A DNA stretch of 64,000 bases from Sphingomonas endophytica (GCF_014199415.1 NZ_JACIJN010000002.1:1-64000), one strand, 5' to 3'. Positions 42,701 to 51,965 are shown, numbered from the stretch's first letter. The notes: generated from the sequence alone by a model not told the origin. Translations and numbers: made by a program.

Positions 42701-44219
42701 CAAGCGCGTCGCAATATAGCCGTAGGAACAAGGGGATGCGGAACTCTCCAGCCTGGAGCGGCGTCTCGGGCAAGGTCATCCCGCGCTGTCGCAGATAGGC
42801 GCGCACTTCCCCGACCGAAAAGCCGCGATGCTCGATCCGCGGCAGTTTCGCGGCGTCAAGCGTGTCAGGAATCACCAGCTCGAGATAGGTGGTGCGGCAC
42901 GAAAGGACGACGGCAATCCAGGGAAATTGCTTGATGTCGTGGAGCAGACCCGCGAGCCGCTCGGGCCAGATCGCCTGTCCGTTCTTCTCGTTGAGCGCGT
43001 CTACCGCGATCAGGGTGCGCACTCCCGCCGCTTCGCCCGCGGCATTGAGCGCGCCGAGGAATTGGCTGACCTCGAGATGGCGGGGAAGGTCGAGCCCTTT
43101 GAGGATCTGGCTCCAGGGTTCGTCGTCGGCGAGCGTGCCGCCCAGCACCATCAATGCCGGACAGCCCGCCGCCAGCTGATGCGCGCAGGCGTCTGCGAGG
43201 AGATGCGACTTGCCGCTGCCGGCGTCGCCGTGGACCAGCAGCGACCACCGGTCCAGCAGCGCCCAGTGCGGTAGGCGAAGCTCGGTCAGGATGCCGCGAA
43301 GCCGCGCCGCCAGGTCCGACACTGCTCCCATCGCTTTGCTCGGATCTCGCTCGCCATTGGCGGCATCCAGCTCATCATGCAGCGCAAATGCCGCATCGGC
43401 GGCGGCGCGCACCGCCTCGCATAGCGAAGCGGCCGGCACGATGCGGGACCGGCCGGCGGCATGGAGCGCCGCGGCAGCGGCATCGCACGCGTCCGCAACG
43501 GTCGTCCCGACAATCGGGAACGCCTCGCCAGCAGCGCGGCGGATCGCATCGCCGAGCTCACCCAACTCGACGAAGAAGGCTGGATCGCCGGTGACGGCCC
43601 GGATCGCGCGTCCGATCGCGAGATCGATATGGCCTTCGGGGTCGTAGCGCTCCCCGAGCCCGGCCTTGGCGCGCATAAACTTGCCGGCGAACCAGTCTTG
43701 GGTGAAGAGCTGCCGGTCGAACCAGAAGGCGACGCGCCCTGCGGCGCGCGGGTTGTTGCTGGTCAGCCGCTGCCGCAGGGCATGCGCGTCCCAGCGCTCG
43801 ATCTCGATCGTCCGCCCGACCGTTCCCGCCTGCGCGATCCGCTCGGCGCGCCAGGCGTCCCATTTTTCCAGCGCAGTCGTCGTGCCGTCCTTGCGGGCAT
43901 CGGCAAGGTCGAAGGGGAAGCAGGCGATGAACTTGCGCATCTTGGGATGCTTGACCAGCGCGGTGTCGAGCGACTTGCCGAGCGAGCGCAGCATCGAGTC
44001 GATGTCCCAGTAGAACTTGACCTGCCAACCGATCTCCGAGCCGTCGGCGAGCGTCTCGAAACATTCGACGCCAGCATCGCCCCCGCGTCCCTTGCGGTCG
44101 AACCGCACCCGATCGGACGACGCCTCGTCCGAAGCGAGCTGGCAGCACAGCTCTTCGAAGGCGTCCGCCTGGTTGCCGTGCAGGCGGATCTCTTTGAAAT
44201 CAATATCGGGCAGAGACAT
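39774..44219 (-). CDS. Avs-like antiphage protein: PD-(D/E)XK nuclease, STAND NTPase and sensor
   Basis: 1481 residues. The N-terminus has an Mrr/Cap4-like nuclease core: FEELCCQLAS, then GGDAGVE (Asp48, Glu52) and QVKFY (Gln66-Lys68). The STAND NTPase has Walker A GDAGSGKSHL (331-340), Walker B TLIAVDALNE (402-411) and sensor Arg442 in SCRTTYLE. The rest, from about 560 on, is a large helical, repeat-like sensor ending with an acidic tail. The order effector-STAND-sensor and the size match Avs proteins, which recognise phage terminase or portal protein and then cut DNA. It is a single-gene unit. The subtype cannot be fixed by eye. Confidence 0.85.
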   Translation of the reverse strand: MSLPDIDFKEIRLHGNQADAFEELCCQLASDEASSDRVRFDRKGRGGDAGVECFETLADGSEIGWQVKFYWDIDSMLRSLGKSLDTALVKHPKMRKFIACFPFDLADARKDGTTTALEKWDAWRAERIAQAGTVGRTIEIERWDAHALRQRLTSNNPRAAGRVAFWFDRQLFTQDWFAGKFMRAKAGLGERYDPEGHIDLAIGRAIRAVTGDPAFFVELGELGDAIRRAAGEAFPIVGTTVADACDAAAAALHAAGRSRIVPAASLCEAVRAAADAAFALHDELDAANGERDPSKAMGAVSDLAARLRGILTELRLPHWALLDRWSLLVHGDAGSGKSHLLADACAHQLAAGCPALMVLGGTLADDEPWSQILKGLDLPRHLEVSQFLGALNAAGEAAGVRTLIAVDALNEKNGQAIWPERLAGLLHDIKQFPWIAVVLSCRTTYLELVIPDTLDAAKLPRIEHRGFSVGEVRAYLRQRGMTLPETPLQAGEFRIPLFLRLYCDALEFEGEALLARGLGGVTEIFRAYTDAVARRVQRQLKVPPGRSPAAQALAGLAREMADTGRADIPLDRAEAIVRAVHPGRSADEDLLFQLENEGMLAVDPMFTASGGIVQAVRFTFERMGDHAVAADLLARSGGSGAAGLCAAGTPLRAALDDDDSLIVPGLLEALAVQLPEGFGIELPDLPGLPAALEPDHAFVQSLPARRLEAFTARTWELVDAIGGDALRYDTLITLATEPGHPNNVRHLDAELRALSMGGRDARWTIHLAQSPDAAFHLIDWVRAADPDGIADERAELAATQVAWFLTATRRALRDKATKALVVLFANRAALATQVWRAFAGLDDLYVVERLTAALFGAGMQGRWRMEELRAVAGMLHADLFAGGSPPANKLLRDHASGLIGYAAAQGALPAELDLASTSPPFSSAWPIEKISEDQMEAFKVAYGKDGERHRDTIVASLKDGDFARYILDPVARRFSPAPRGTDPLPTAKDLRDQWLADFTTGASEAELAAYDTLQAAVAAIKGERNGPVHADRRDDLRAAKRAFRDAIGPERFEDWRARAESWRDEGMYQGFAARGPAEFNLAWARRWVTWRAHDLGWSEALHQEFDRRIGTGRNSHEVERIGKKYQWLATYELAARMEDNLAVLPGEEEDGPSRLRDIDPSMLRERTEDDGWRRPREASFWAPYAPTIDAATPGEALAWLNSSAAMLDGAENVEVVDRDGRQWLVLNGFELWEEDRDQVRSESWRRIGCTILRAADLGQLIARLEGIHMTGHHDMPVGGADGYYMHLGEHPWAWPDRSDDGWIKWRPNGGDWQAPALAVRPPTAEYTAESTGYDYSITQNITLNLPASWLMDALGLRLSDGQSIEYRNAAGEVVFMDPTVYRVGRNAALVDRVAFLDMLAREELVAIWAVAGEKSVFGELHSDGFGGRRAFTRLFHSNSATLQALPRFETFEKPSRRQRAILLGGDADGVADDEEDADVEM

Positions 44220-44773
44220 ATCGGTTCCTCGGCAAGCCTCATCATTTAAGGACGCAATGAGCTGCCATAAAGGTCCCGGGCGCAGGGCATTGGGGCGCTT
44301 CCGATAGGGAGCTACACTTGCCGAACGTAGGCATTCTTGCTGTCCGCCTATGGCAGCATCAGCTCAAAAAGCGGCGTTGCTGGAAACGGCCCAATCTCTG
44401 TCGTTCTCCGGTGCGGGTCGGGCAGACGGCGGATGTCGAGTATTGGCAAAATCTGCCGTTCAACCCTTCGCTAGGAAACGGCAGAAATGTCCCAAAATCG
44501 GGATCTAGAGGGCTATAGCGTAGACATAGTGCTCATCCGGGTCTGGCGCGGCCCGCCACTTAGCCCGTTAAAACGATCGTTGATCAGGCCGGCAGGTCAC
44601 GGGCCGGCACATATCCTCGCCGCTTTTCGTCACGGGGGCGCTGCGGCATCTGCTCGCTGTTACTCACCGCCGGCCTCATTCCTTCGGTCAAAGGCGCTTG
44701 TAGAAACAGCACCTTGGCAATCTGATATTGATTCGCATTACGATCATGCGTAGCCCGCCGCAAAAAGGGGGCC
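44220..44773. other. Gene-free region at the element/chromosome transition
   Basis: 554 bases with only short, unlikely frames on both strands. The base composition shifts from accessory-type to chromosome-type across it. It is the best place for the right end of the element, but no copy of the tRNA-Ser 3' end was found. The last 60 bases form the promoter of the TonB receptor gene. Confidence 0.5.
44722..44747 (+). promoter_or_regulatory. Fur-box-like sequence before the TonB receptor
   Basis: TGATATTGATTCGCATTACG within 44723-44746 resembles the Fur consensus built from NATA/TGATAAT units, in a locally AT-rich patch 28-52 bases upstream of the receptor start. A role in iron control is plausible for a TonB receptor but rests only on this match. 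Confidence 0.5.
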
Positions 44774-47065
44774 ATGATGAAGTTCTTTTCCTGTCTGCTC
44801 TGCACCACCGGCTTGATCGTCGCATCGCCGGGCCATGCGCAACAGACGCAAGCCACCGCAGTGGCAGACACGCAGCCGGACGACATCATCGTCACCGGCG
44901 AGAAATCGCACCGGACGCTTCAGCAGACCACCACCAGCGTCGCGGTGACCACGCCCGAACGCATCAGGCAGGAGAACATCCTGACCGTGCAGGATGTCTA
45001 CAACCGCACTGCCAACGTCTCGGAAACCTATGGCGCGGCGGGCTTCACGATCCGTGGCATCAACAATCAGGGCATCGGCGCGGGCGGGAACGCAGATACC
45101 GCGACCGTCTATGTCGACGGTGCGCCGATCCCGCGACTGGCGCTGTTCGGGGGGCCGACCGACCTGTGGGATGTCGAGCAGGTCGAGGTGCTGCGCGGGC
45201 CGCAGTCGACCATCCAGGGGCTGAACGCGCTGGCCGGCGCGGTGGTGCTGACCACGCGCGACGCCTCCGTCACCGATTACGGCGCGGATGGGCGCGTGAT
45301 GTGGACCAATCAAGACGATCGCACCTTTTCGGCGGCGATCGGCGGGCCGTTGATCCGCGACGAGCTCGGCGTCCGCGTGTCGGCGGAGCGTCGCGCCGAT
45401 CGCGGGTTGATCCGCAACGTGACGCGCGGCGGCTATGACGACAAGCTGGCGCTGCTCAACCTGCGCGGCAAACTCCGCTGGACGCCGCAGGCGCTGCCCG
45501 GGCTCGACGTGCGCGCGAGCTACAATCGCGTGCGGCGCGACGGCGGCTATCTCTACGAATATACCGAACTGACGACGCCCGACTTCTACAAGCATCGTCA
45601 GTCGAGCAACGACCAGCGGAACCGCGGCTATATCAGGTCGGACATCGCCGTGCTGAACATCGGCTACGAGATCGCGCCGCGCGTGCGCCTGTCGGGGGTG
45701 ACATCGTTCAACCGCACCGCGACCCTCGCGCTGGCCGACGGCGACGGCACTGCGGCCGACGTGCAATATATCAACAACGACAGCCGCTACCGGACGTGGA
45801 CGCAGGAGCTGCGGCTCAACTACGATGGCGAGCGGCTGAGCGGCGTGCTGGGTGCCTGGGCGTACCGACGCGCGGGCCTGTACGATGCCAACAGCCGCGT
45901 GAACATCGTTACGCCGGTCGCCACGATCACCCAATTGCTGCAAGGCGGCGGCTTTCCCGCGGCAACCGCGCGGCAGATCGCCACCGCCTATGTCGCCGTG
46001 CTGCCGCAGATCCCGGTCCGCTACGTCGCCGACCAGCCGATGCGCGTTCGCAATGCGGCGTTGTTCGGCGACGCGCGACTGCGCGTCACCGATCGCCTCT
46101 CGCTGATCGGCGGCTTCCGCTACGATCACGAGGACAATCGCTACGGCGCGGAAACGACCGCAACCTTCAACGGCACCTTGCCCGCGCCGACCGTGTTCGC
46201 GGCCGCCGGGACGCCGCTCCATCGCGCGGTGATCGCGATCAACCGCGGCGTGCTGGCGCTCGTCGCGCAGGCGGCGTCGGCGCGCGCCAGCAACGCCCGC
46301 AGCTTCGACGCCTTCCTGCCCAAAGCCGGCATCAGCATGGAATGGACGCCGGAGCTGACCACCGCCGTCACGGTGCAGCGCGCCTATCGCTCGGGCGGGT
46401 CGAGCCAGAATATCGCGCGGGCGACATTGACCCCCTATGATCCCGAATATAGCTGGAATTACGAAGGCGCGCTGCGATCGCGCTGGCTCGACGGGCGGCT
46501 GACGATCAATGCCAACGTCTTCTACGTCGATTGGCGCGACCAGCAGACCAACGCGTTCTTCGGGCTCAACGCCTTCGACTATAGTACCGTCAACGCCGGC
46601 AAATCGCATCTGTACGGTGGCGAGCTGGAGGTGCTCGGACGCGTCAATCGCCTGCTCGACGCCTATGTCTCGGCCGGGCATGTGCGCACGCGCTTCGATC
46701 GCTTCGCGCTGCCGGCCGGCGCGACCAGCATCATCGATCTGACCGGGTCGCAATTCCCCTATGCACCGCGCTGGACGCTGGCGGGCGGCGTCAACGCACG
46801 CGCCGGAGCGATCACCGGCAACGTCAACGCCAATTACCGCAGCGGCGTCTATACCGACGTGGGCGTCGCGCAGGGGCAGAACCGCCTGCCGGGCCGGACG
46901 GTGGTCAATGCCCGGATCGGCTACGACGCCGGACGGTGGACGGTGTTCGCGTTCGCGCGCAACCTGCTGGATGCCGATTATCTGCAATATCGCGGCCCGG
47001 ACGGCCGGCGCGGCATCGTCGGCGATCCGCAGACGTTGGGGGCGGGGCTGGAAATGCATCTGTGA
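44774..47065 (+). CDS. TonB-dependent outer-membrane receptor
   Basis: 763 residues. Signal peptide to about residue 22 (ends GHAQQ), TonB box-like DDIIVTGEK, plug domain (TVQDVYNRTANVSETYGAAGFTIRGI, VEQVEVLRGPQSTIQGLNALAGAV) and a beta-barrel ending in a typical NLLDADYLQYRG...LEMHL. It imports a ligand across the outer membrane with energy from TonB-ExbBD, most likely a ferric siderophore given the Fur-like box. ATG at 44774 or 44777, GGGG upstream. Confidence 0.93.
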   Translation: MMKFFSCLLCTTGLIVASPGHAQQTQATAVADTQPDDIIVTGEKSHRTLQQTTTSVAVTTPERIRQENILTVQDVYNRTANVSETYGAAGFTIRGINNQGIGAGGNADTATVYVDGAPIPRLALFGGPTDLWDVEQVEVLRGPQSTIQGLNALAGAVVLTTRDASVTDYGADGRVMWTNQDDRTFSAAIGGPLIRDELGVRVSAERRADRGLIRNVTRGGYDDKLALLNLRGKLRWTPQALPGLDVRASYNRVRRDGGYLYEYTELTTPDFYKHRQSSNDQRNRGYIRSDIAVLNIGYEIAPRVRLSGVTSFNRTATLALADGDGTAADVQYINNDSRYRTWTQELRLNYDGERLSGVLGAWAYRRAGLYDANSRVNIVTPVATITQLLQGGGFPAATARQIATAYVAVLPQIPVRYVADQPMRVRNAALFGDARLRVTDRLSLIGGFRYDHEDNRYGAETTATFNGTLPAPTVFAAAGTPLHRAVIAINRGVLALVAQAASARASNARSFDAFLPKAGISMEWTPELTTAVTVQRAYRSGGSSQNIARATLTPYDPEYSWNYEGALRSRWLDGRLTINANVFYVDWRDQQTNAFFGLNAFDYSTVNAGKSHLYGGELEVLGRVNRLLDAYVSAGHVRTRFDRFALPAGATSIIDLTGSQFPYAPRWTLAGGVNARAGAITGNVNANYRSGVYTDVGVAQGQNRLPGRTVVNARIGYDAGRWTVFAFARNLLDADYLQYRGPDGRRGIVGDPQTLGAGLEMHL

Positions 47066-47133
47066 TCGTTGCAGATCGCGCCCATGGTCACGCGCCGCCG
47101 ATCATGGTGGCACGGCGCACGGGAGACGGACGG

Positions 47134-47880
47134 ATGAAGACGGCGATTGTCACGGGTGCCACCTCGGGGATCGGTCAGGCGACGACCCGCGCGCTGGCGG
47201 ACGCGGGCTGGCAGGTGATCGCGACCGGACGTCGTGCCGACCGGCTTGCCGCATTGGCCGATGCGTTCGGTGACCGCGTGCATGCCGCCGTCTTCGACGT
47301 CCGCGACGAAGCGGCGCGCGATGCCGCGCTCGACGCTCTGCCGGCGCGGTTCCGCGACATCGACCTGCTCGTCAACAATGCCGGGCTCGCGCTCGGCACC
47401 GCGCCGGCGCAGAAGGCCGATCTCGATCAATGGCGGACGATGATCGATACCAATGTCACCGCACTCGTGTCGATCACGCACCGGTTGCTGGCGGGGCTGA
47501 TCGCGCGCAAGGGCGGGATCGTCAACATCGCGTCGGTGGCCGGGACGTACCCGTATCCGGGCGGGAACGTCTATGGCGGCACCAAGGCGTTCGTGCAGCA
47601 ATTCACGCTTAACCTGCGCTCGGACCTGCACGGCACCGGAGTGCGCGTCAGCGCGATCGATCCGGGGATGGTCGAAACCGAATTCACCTTGGTGCGGACC
47701 GGCGGCGACCAGGGCGCGTCCGATACGCTGTATGCCGGCGCGACGCCGATGACCGCCGAGGATATCGCGGCGACCGTGCTGTGGATCGCGACGCTGCCGC
47801 CGCATCTGAACGTCAACCGGCTGGAATTGATGCCGGTCAGCCAGTCGTTCGCGGGCTTTCAGGTCGCGCGCGGCGGCTGA
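47134..47880 (+). CDS. SDR-family NAD(P)-dependent dehydrogenase (YdfG-like)
   Basis: 248 residues from ATG 47134 with GGGAG upstream. Cofactor motif TGATSGIG (8-15), NNAG, and active-site [29 protein letters not shown] with the YxxxK dyad. The sequence closely follows YdfG, the 3-hydroxy acid dehydrogenase that oxidises L-allo-threonine and related compounds. The TonB receptor stop lies 68 bases upstream, so the two may be co-transcribed; the functional link is unclear. Confidence 0.88.
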   Translation: MKTAIVTGATSGIGQATTRALADAGWQVIATGRRADRLAALADAFGDRVHAAVFDVRDEAARDAALDALPARFRDIDLLVNNAGLALGTAPAQKADLDQWRTMIDTNVTALVSITHRLLAGLIARKGGIVNIASVAGTYPYPGGNVYGGTKAFVQQFTLNLRSDLHGTGVRVSAIDPGMVETEFTLVRTGGDQGASDTLYAGATPMTAEDIAATVLWIATLPPHLNVNRLELMPVSQSFAGFQVARGG

Positions 47881-48035
47881 CGCCGCAAGCTGGGCTAGGC
47901 GGGCTCGAAGGCGAATTTCCTCCCGGCGTGCGCCTCGAGCGGCTATTACGCAGCCGAAATGAAACCCTCCGCGTGTTGCCACGATCATCCGCCGCGATCC
48001 CGCCCGCTTGCTGCCGCGCAGGTGGCGGTGGCGGC

Positions 48036-48764
48036 ATGATCGTGCTGGAGCAGGTGTCGAAGCGGTTTGCGGACGGCACGGTCGCGCTGGACGCTATCTC
48101 GCTGACGATCCCGCGGGGCGCGGTCTTCGGGATCATCGGCCGCTCGGGCGCGGGCAAGTCGACGCTGCTGCGGCTGTTTAACGGATTGGAGCGGCCGAGC
48201 GCGGGTGTGGTGCGCGTCGACGGGCAGTCGCTCGAAGCGACCGGAGCCGCCGGACTGCGCGCGGTGCGGCGACGCGTGGGGATGATCTTCCAGTCGTTCG
48301 GGCTGCTCGCCAATCGCACCCTCGCGGGCAATGTCGCGCTGCCGCTCGAACTCGCCGGCGTCTCCACTGTCGAGCGGCGCGCGCGGGTGGCGGAGCTGCT
48401 CGAACGTGTCGGTCTGGCGGACAAGGCCGGCGTCTATCCTGCGCATCTGTCGGGCGGACAGCGGCAGCGGATCGGGATCGCGCGTGCGCTCGCCTCCCGG
48501 CCCGACGTGCTGTTGTGCGACGAGGCGACCAGCGCGCTCGACCCGGAGACGACGCGCGCGGTGCTGACCCTGCTCGGCGACCTCAACCGCGAACTCGGGC
48601 TGACGATCGTGTTGATTACGCATGAGATGTCGGTGGTGCGCGCGGTCTGCACGCAGGTGGCGGTGCTCGACCGCGGGCGTGTGGTCGAAAGCGGCACGGT
48701 CGATGCGGTGCTCGGCGGCGCCCGTCATGCCGCGACGCTCGCGCTGCTGGGGGATGCGGCGTGA
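48036..48764 (+). CDS. metN: MetN-like methionine ABC transporter ATPase, short form
   Basis: 242 residues. Walker [10 protein letters not shown] (35-43), Q-loop MIFQSFGLL, signature [15 protein letters not shown], Walker [15 protein letters not shown] and switch ITHEM. It drives uptake of D/L-methionine with metI and metQ. Well-studied MetN proteins are about 340 residues because of a C-terminal NIL/ACT-like domain that senses methionine; here the protein ends just after the nucleotide-binding domain. It overlaps metI as GTGA. Confidence 0.9.
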   Translation: MIVLEQVSKRFADGTVALDAISLTIPRGAVFGIIGRSGAGKSTLLRLFNGLERPSAGVVRVDGQSLEATGAAGLRAVRRRVGMIFQSFGLLANRTLAGNVALPLELAGVSTVERRARVAELLERVGLADKAGVYPAHLSGGQRQRIGIARALASRPDVLLCDEATSALDPETTRAVLTLLGDLNRELGLTIVLITHEMSVVRAVCTQVAVLDRGRVVESGTVDAVLGGARHAATLALLGDAA

Positions 48765-49426
48765 GCGGGCTGTTCGCGCATGTCGTGTGGGGCGATGTCG
48801 CGATCGCGACGCGCGAGACGCTGGTGATGCTCGCCGCGTCGCTGTTGCTGACGATCCTTTCCGGCGTGCCGCTGGGCGTGCTGCTGTTTCTCACCGACCG
48901 CGGGCAGCTGGCGGAGCGCGCGTGGCTCAATCGGCTGGCGGGGTCGGTGGTGAACGTGCTGCGCTCGATCCCGTTCGTGATCCTGTTGATCGTGATGATT
49001 CCGGTGACGCTGCGGATCGTCGGCACGTCGCTGGGGGTGGCGGGGGCGATCCCGCCGCTCGTCGTCGCGGCCGCCCCCTTCTATGCGCGGCTGGTCGAGC
49101 AGGCACTGCGCGACGTGCCGCGCACCACGATAGAGGCGGCGCAGGCGATGGGGGCAACGCGCTGGCAAATCGTCACCAAAGCGCTGCTGCCCGAGGCACT
49201 TCCGGGGCTCGTGTCCGGGGCGACCGTGACTGCGGTCGCGCTCGTCTCCTTCACCGCCATGGCGGGGGTCGTCGGGGCCGGCGGGCTCGGCGATCTCGCG
49301 ATCCGCTACGGTTATCAGCGCTTCCAGACCGACGTCATGCTGGTCACGGTCGTGCTGATGGTCGTGCTCGTCCAGCTCATCCAATATGGCGGCGACCAGC
49401 TGGCGCGCCGCCTCGACCATCGTTGA
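48761..49426 (+). CDS. metI: MetI-like methionine ABC transporter permease
   Basis: 221 residues, GTG start overlapping the metN stop. Five hydrophobic helices (for example [23 protein letters not shown] and [17 protein letters not shown]) and the EAA motif region ([31 protein letters not shown]) that contacts the ATPase. Standard length for MetI. Confidence 0.93.
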   Translation: MSGLFAHVVWGDVAIATRETLVMLAASLLLTILSGVPLGVLLFLTDRGQLAERAWLNRLAGSVVNVLRSIPFVILLIVMIPVTLRIVGTSLGVAGAIPPLVVAAAPFYARLVEQALRDVPRTTIEAAQAMGATRWQIVTKALLPEALPGLVSGATVTAVALVSFTAMAGVVGAGGLGDLAIRYGYQRFQTDVMLVTVVLMVVLVQLIQYGGDQLARRLDHR

Positions 49427-49434
49427 GGATCATC

Positions 49435-50229
49435 ATGCTGCATCGCCGCCTGCTCCTGTCGTCCGTGCCCGCGCTCCTGCTGGCCGCGTGCGGGGCAAAG
49501 GACAGCACGCCCAATCGCCTGACCGTCGCCGCCACGGCGGTGCCGCATGCCGCGATCCTCGAACAGGCCAGGCCGCTGCTCGCGAAGGAGGGCGTGACGC
49601 TGGAGGTGCGCGTCTTCAACGACTATGTGCAGCCGAACGTGCAGGTCGATCAGGGGCAGATCGACGTCAACTACTTCCAGACCAAGCCGTATCTCGACGA
49701 GTTCAACCGCGCGCACGGCACGCGGCTGGTGCCGGTCGCGGCGGTGCATGTCGAGCCGCTGGGGGGCTATTCGCGGCGCTGGAAGAGCATCGCCGCGCTG
49801 CCAGCCGGAGCAAGCGTCGCGCTCTCCAACGATGCGAGCAACGGCGGGCGGGCGCTGCTGCTCTTGCAGCAGGCCGGGCTGATCCGGCTGAGGAACCCCG
49901 CCGATCCGCTCCCGACGTTGCGCGATATCGTCGTCAATCCCAAGAGGTTACAATTCCGCGAGCTGGAAGCGGCGACCGTGCCGCGGGTGCTGGGTGAGGT
50001 GGATCTCGCGCTGATCAACACCAATTATGCGCTCGATGCCGGGCTGAACCCGGTGCGCGACGCCTTGGTGATCGAGGACCGGAAGTCACCCTATGTCAAT
50101 TACGTCGTCGGACGCCCGGGAGCGGAAAAAGACGCGCGCGTGCGCAAGCTGGTGGCTGCCTTGCACAGTGCGCAGACGCGTGCGTTCATCCAGCGGACCT
50201 ATAACGGCGCGGTTTTACCGGCCTTCTGA
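49435..50229 (+). CDS. metQ: MetQ-like methionine-binding lipoprotein
   Basis: 264 residues from ATG 49435, eight bases after metI, with GAGGAT upstream. Lipoprotein signal LLLSSVPALLLAACG (lipobox LAAC). The NlpA/MetQ fold is seen in VFNDYVQPNVQVDQGQIDVNYFQTKPYLDEFNRAHG and VALSNDASNGGRALLLLQQAGLIRL. It captures methionine in the periplasm and delivers it to MetNI. Confidence 0.93.
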   Translation: MLHRRLLLSSVPALLLAACGAKDSTPNRLTVAATAVPHAAILEQARPLLAKEGVTLEVRVFNDYVQPNVQVDQGQIDVNYFQTKPYLDEFNRAHGTRLVPVAAVHVEPLGGYSRRWKSIAALPAGASVALSNDASNGGRALLLLQQAGLIRLRNPADPLPTLRDIVVNPKRLQFRELEAATVPRVLGEVDLALINTNYALDAGLNPVRDALVIEDRKSPYVNYVVGRPGAEKDARVRKLVAALHSAQTRAFIQRTYNGAVLPAF

Positions 50230-50232
50230 TTG

Positions 50233-51294
50233 CTATCGAACCGTCACGGGGACCGAAAAGTCGAGTGTCGCCCCGGCCGGGACCCGGCCGCGGGGGCGAA
50301 AGCGGATCGCGTTGGTCAGTCCGGCGGTCGCGCCGGGCACGTAGGTCCAGGTCAGCCCCTGATCGGCGGAGAAGTCGACATCGTCGCTCGTGCTTGCCGG
50401 CCCGTCATAGCTGAGCGCGACCGCATTGCCCGACGGGGTCATCGCGAAGCTCACCAGCCCGGCCGACGTGCCGTCGCCGTCGAGCGCGAGCGTCTGGAGC
50501 GGCGCGATCGGCATCACCACGGTGACGTTGCCGTCGGTCGCGACGATGTCGGGGTTGTTGAGCTGGACGCTGACCCGGCGCTTGCCGCCCGGCACTGCCT
50601 TGGGGAAGCTGGTGCCGTTGACCGGATCCCAGGTGGTTCTCCCGCTGGCGGTGAGCACCAACTTGCGCGCCGCGACGGTCAGCGTGATGTCGACGATCGT
50701 GGTGGCGGTGTCCTTCTCCAGCCCGAGGATGCACGCGCCAAGCGCGCCGATCCCCTGGCAGATGTACCAGTCCCATTTGATCGTCAGGCGATCGGTGTAG
50801 ACGCCCTCCGCCAGTCCGGCGGTGGCGAGCGGGCGGACGAAGAAGGGCAGCTCGGCCGAGGTGCCGCCGAGCAGCCCGAGCAGGTTCAGCAGATCGCCCT
50901 GCATGTAATCGACCGTGCCGTTGTTGGCGATCGGCACGCTGTTGTTGGGATCGGCCGACAGCGCATAGGAGAGCGTCGGCGCGCCGGCGGTGGCCGGGGC
51001 GAGCTTGAGCGCATTGCGGCTCTGGAACGTCGCCTTGATGTAATTGCCGCTCAACACCTTGAGCAGCCCCGGCGTGCAGACGAGCCCGGCGCGGCTGCGC
51101 AACGCCGGCACCGCGCCGGTGGTGGCGACGGCGGCGGGCGAGAAGCTGCCGAGATCGGTCGCGGTCAGCGCGGTGGCGGTGCAGGCGGCGGCGAGCGCAG
51201 GCGTCGCGCCGAACGCCCCGAGGACCGCCGTCAGCGCGAGCAGGAGCGCGCGGCACAGGGTCGACGATCGGGACGGGATGGCGCGGGACATCAT
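50233..51294 (-). CDS. Secreted spore-coat-U-domain (SCPU) protein
   Basis: 353 residues with a signal peptide (ALLLALTAVLGAFGATPALA). Two beta-rich halves fit SCPU domains: ACTATALTATDLGSFSPAA... with paired cysteines, then EGVYTDRLTIKWDWYIC before the second half. SCPU proteins are exported, often as chaperone-usher-like surface fibres, but no chaperone or usher gene is next to this one. It converges on metQ with a three-base gap. Confidence 0.75.
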   Translation of the reverse strand: MMSRAIPSRSSTLCRALLLALTAVLGAFGATPALAAACTATALTATDLGSFSPAAVATTGAVPALRSRAGLVCTPGLLKVLSGNYIKATFQSRNALKLAPATAGAPTLSYALSADPNNSVPIANNGTVDYMQGDLLNLLGLLGGTSAELPFFVRPLATAGLAEGVYTDRLTIKWDWYICQGIGALGACILGLEKDTATTIVDITLTVAARKLVLTASGRTTWDPVNGTSFPKAVPGGKRRVSVQLNNPDIVATDGNVTVVMPIAPLQTLALDGDGTSAGLVSFAMTPSGNAVALSYDGPASTSDDVDFSADQGLTWTYVPGATAGLTNAIRFRPRGRVPAGATLDFSVPVTVR

Positions 51295-51338
51295 GCTCTC
51301 AAGCCGCTAGGCAGGCCGCTACCCTAAGAGCGGAGTAA

Positions 51339-51965
51339 CTAAGATATCGTGAAAGCCTCGCGGTTTTCGGCGCGGTCGAGCGTGGCGAGCGCATGGGCGG
51401 TAGCGCGGCGGGTCGCGGCATCGGGGGCTTGCCGGTGCTCGGCGACGCGCAGCCAATGCCGCCCGAGCGCCGCAAAGCCCAGCGTCCCGGCGAGGCCGGC
51501 GATACGATGCGCCTCGGCGGCCAGCCGCGCGTCATAGGGCGCATCGAGCACCGCCTTCAGCGCGCAGCGCAGGCCCTGCAGCAGCCTCGTGACCGCCGCC
51601 GTACCGAACGTCGCGTCAAGCCGCTCGATCGTGGCGAGCCGCTCGGCGTGGCGCCATTCGGCGACGGCAGCGGGCAAGTCCGCCCCGAGCCGGCGGAGGT
51701 CGATGGCGGCGACATAGCCGCGTGCGCTCCAGTCGGTCGCCGCGATCCACTCCCGCGACGCGATGGCAAGGGCGGGCGTGACACGATCGAGCAGCAGCGC
51801 ACGCAGCTCCGCCGGATCCGCTTCATCAGCCGCGTGCAGCAGGATGTCATCGTCTCCGACGACCACGGCCGAAGCGGCGCAGCGCCGGAAGCGCCAACCG
51901 CGATGCCCCGCGAGCCTCGCCGCCTCGCGGATAGCATCCGAGATGGAGTCAATCAGTACAATCAT
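51339..51965 (-). CDS. Histidine phosphotransfer (HPt) domain protein
   Basis: 208 residues. The C-terminal half carries an HPt-like helix AAEAHRIAGLAGTLGFAALGRHW with His153 as likely phospho-site. The N-terminal 120 residues show no known domain. It is divergent from a response regulator/hybrid kinase/response regulator operon and probably relays phosphate between the kinase's receiver and a regulator. Confidence 0.7.
   Translation of the reverse strand: MIVLIDSISDAIREAARLAGHRGWRFRRCAASAVVVGDDDILLHAADEADPAELRALLLDRVTPALAIASREWIAATDWSARGYVAAIDLRRLGADLPAAVAEWRHAERLATIERLDATFGTAAVTRLLQGLRCALKAVLDAPYDARLAAEAHRIAGLAGTLGFAALGRHWLRVAEHRQAPDAATRRATAHALATLDRAENREAFTIS

Larger units (their letters stand above)
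1208..44219. mobile_element. Integrative and conjugative element in tRNA-Ser (right end approximate)
   Basis: Contains an integrase, a full trb mating-pore operon, coupling protein, relaxase, RepA, TraF, DUF2840/DUF736 genes, QseM/QseC/FseA-like regulators and cargo. The left end is fixed by tRNA-Ser. The right end is placed at the last accessory gene before ordinary chromosomal genes resume; it could be as early as about 33 kb, if the defence genes are a separate island, or as late as about 44.77 kb. The gene set matches the ICEMlSymR7A-like rhizobial/sphingomonad elements, but with a serine rather than a tyrosine recombinase. Confidence 0.7.

Noticed and set aside
44318..44753. Short plus-strand frames of 66 and 88 residues upstream of the TonB receptor
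   Set aside because: No ribosome sites, no recognisable sequence, and the second frame runs through the receptor promoter.
47881..48035. Possible SAM-type riboswitch before metN
   Set aside because: Alphaproteobacterial methionine genes often have SAM-II, but no match to its conserved core could be seen in this leader.
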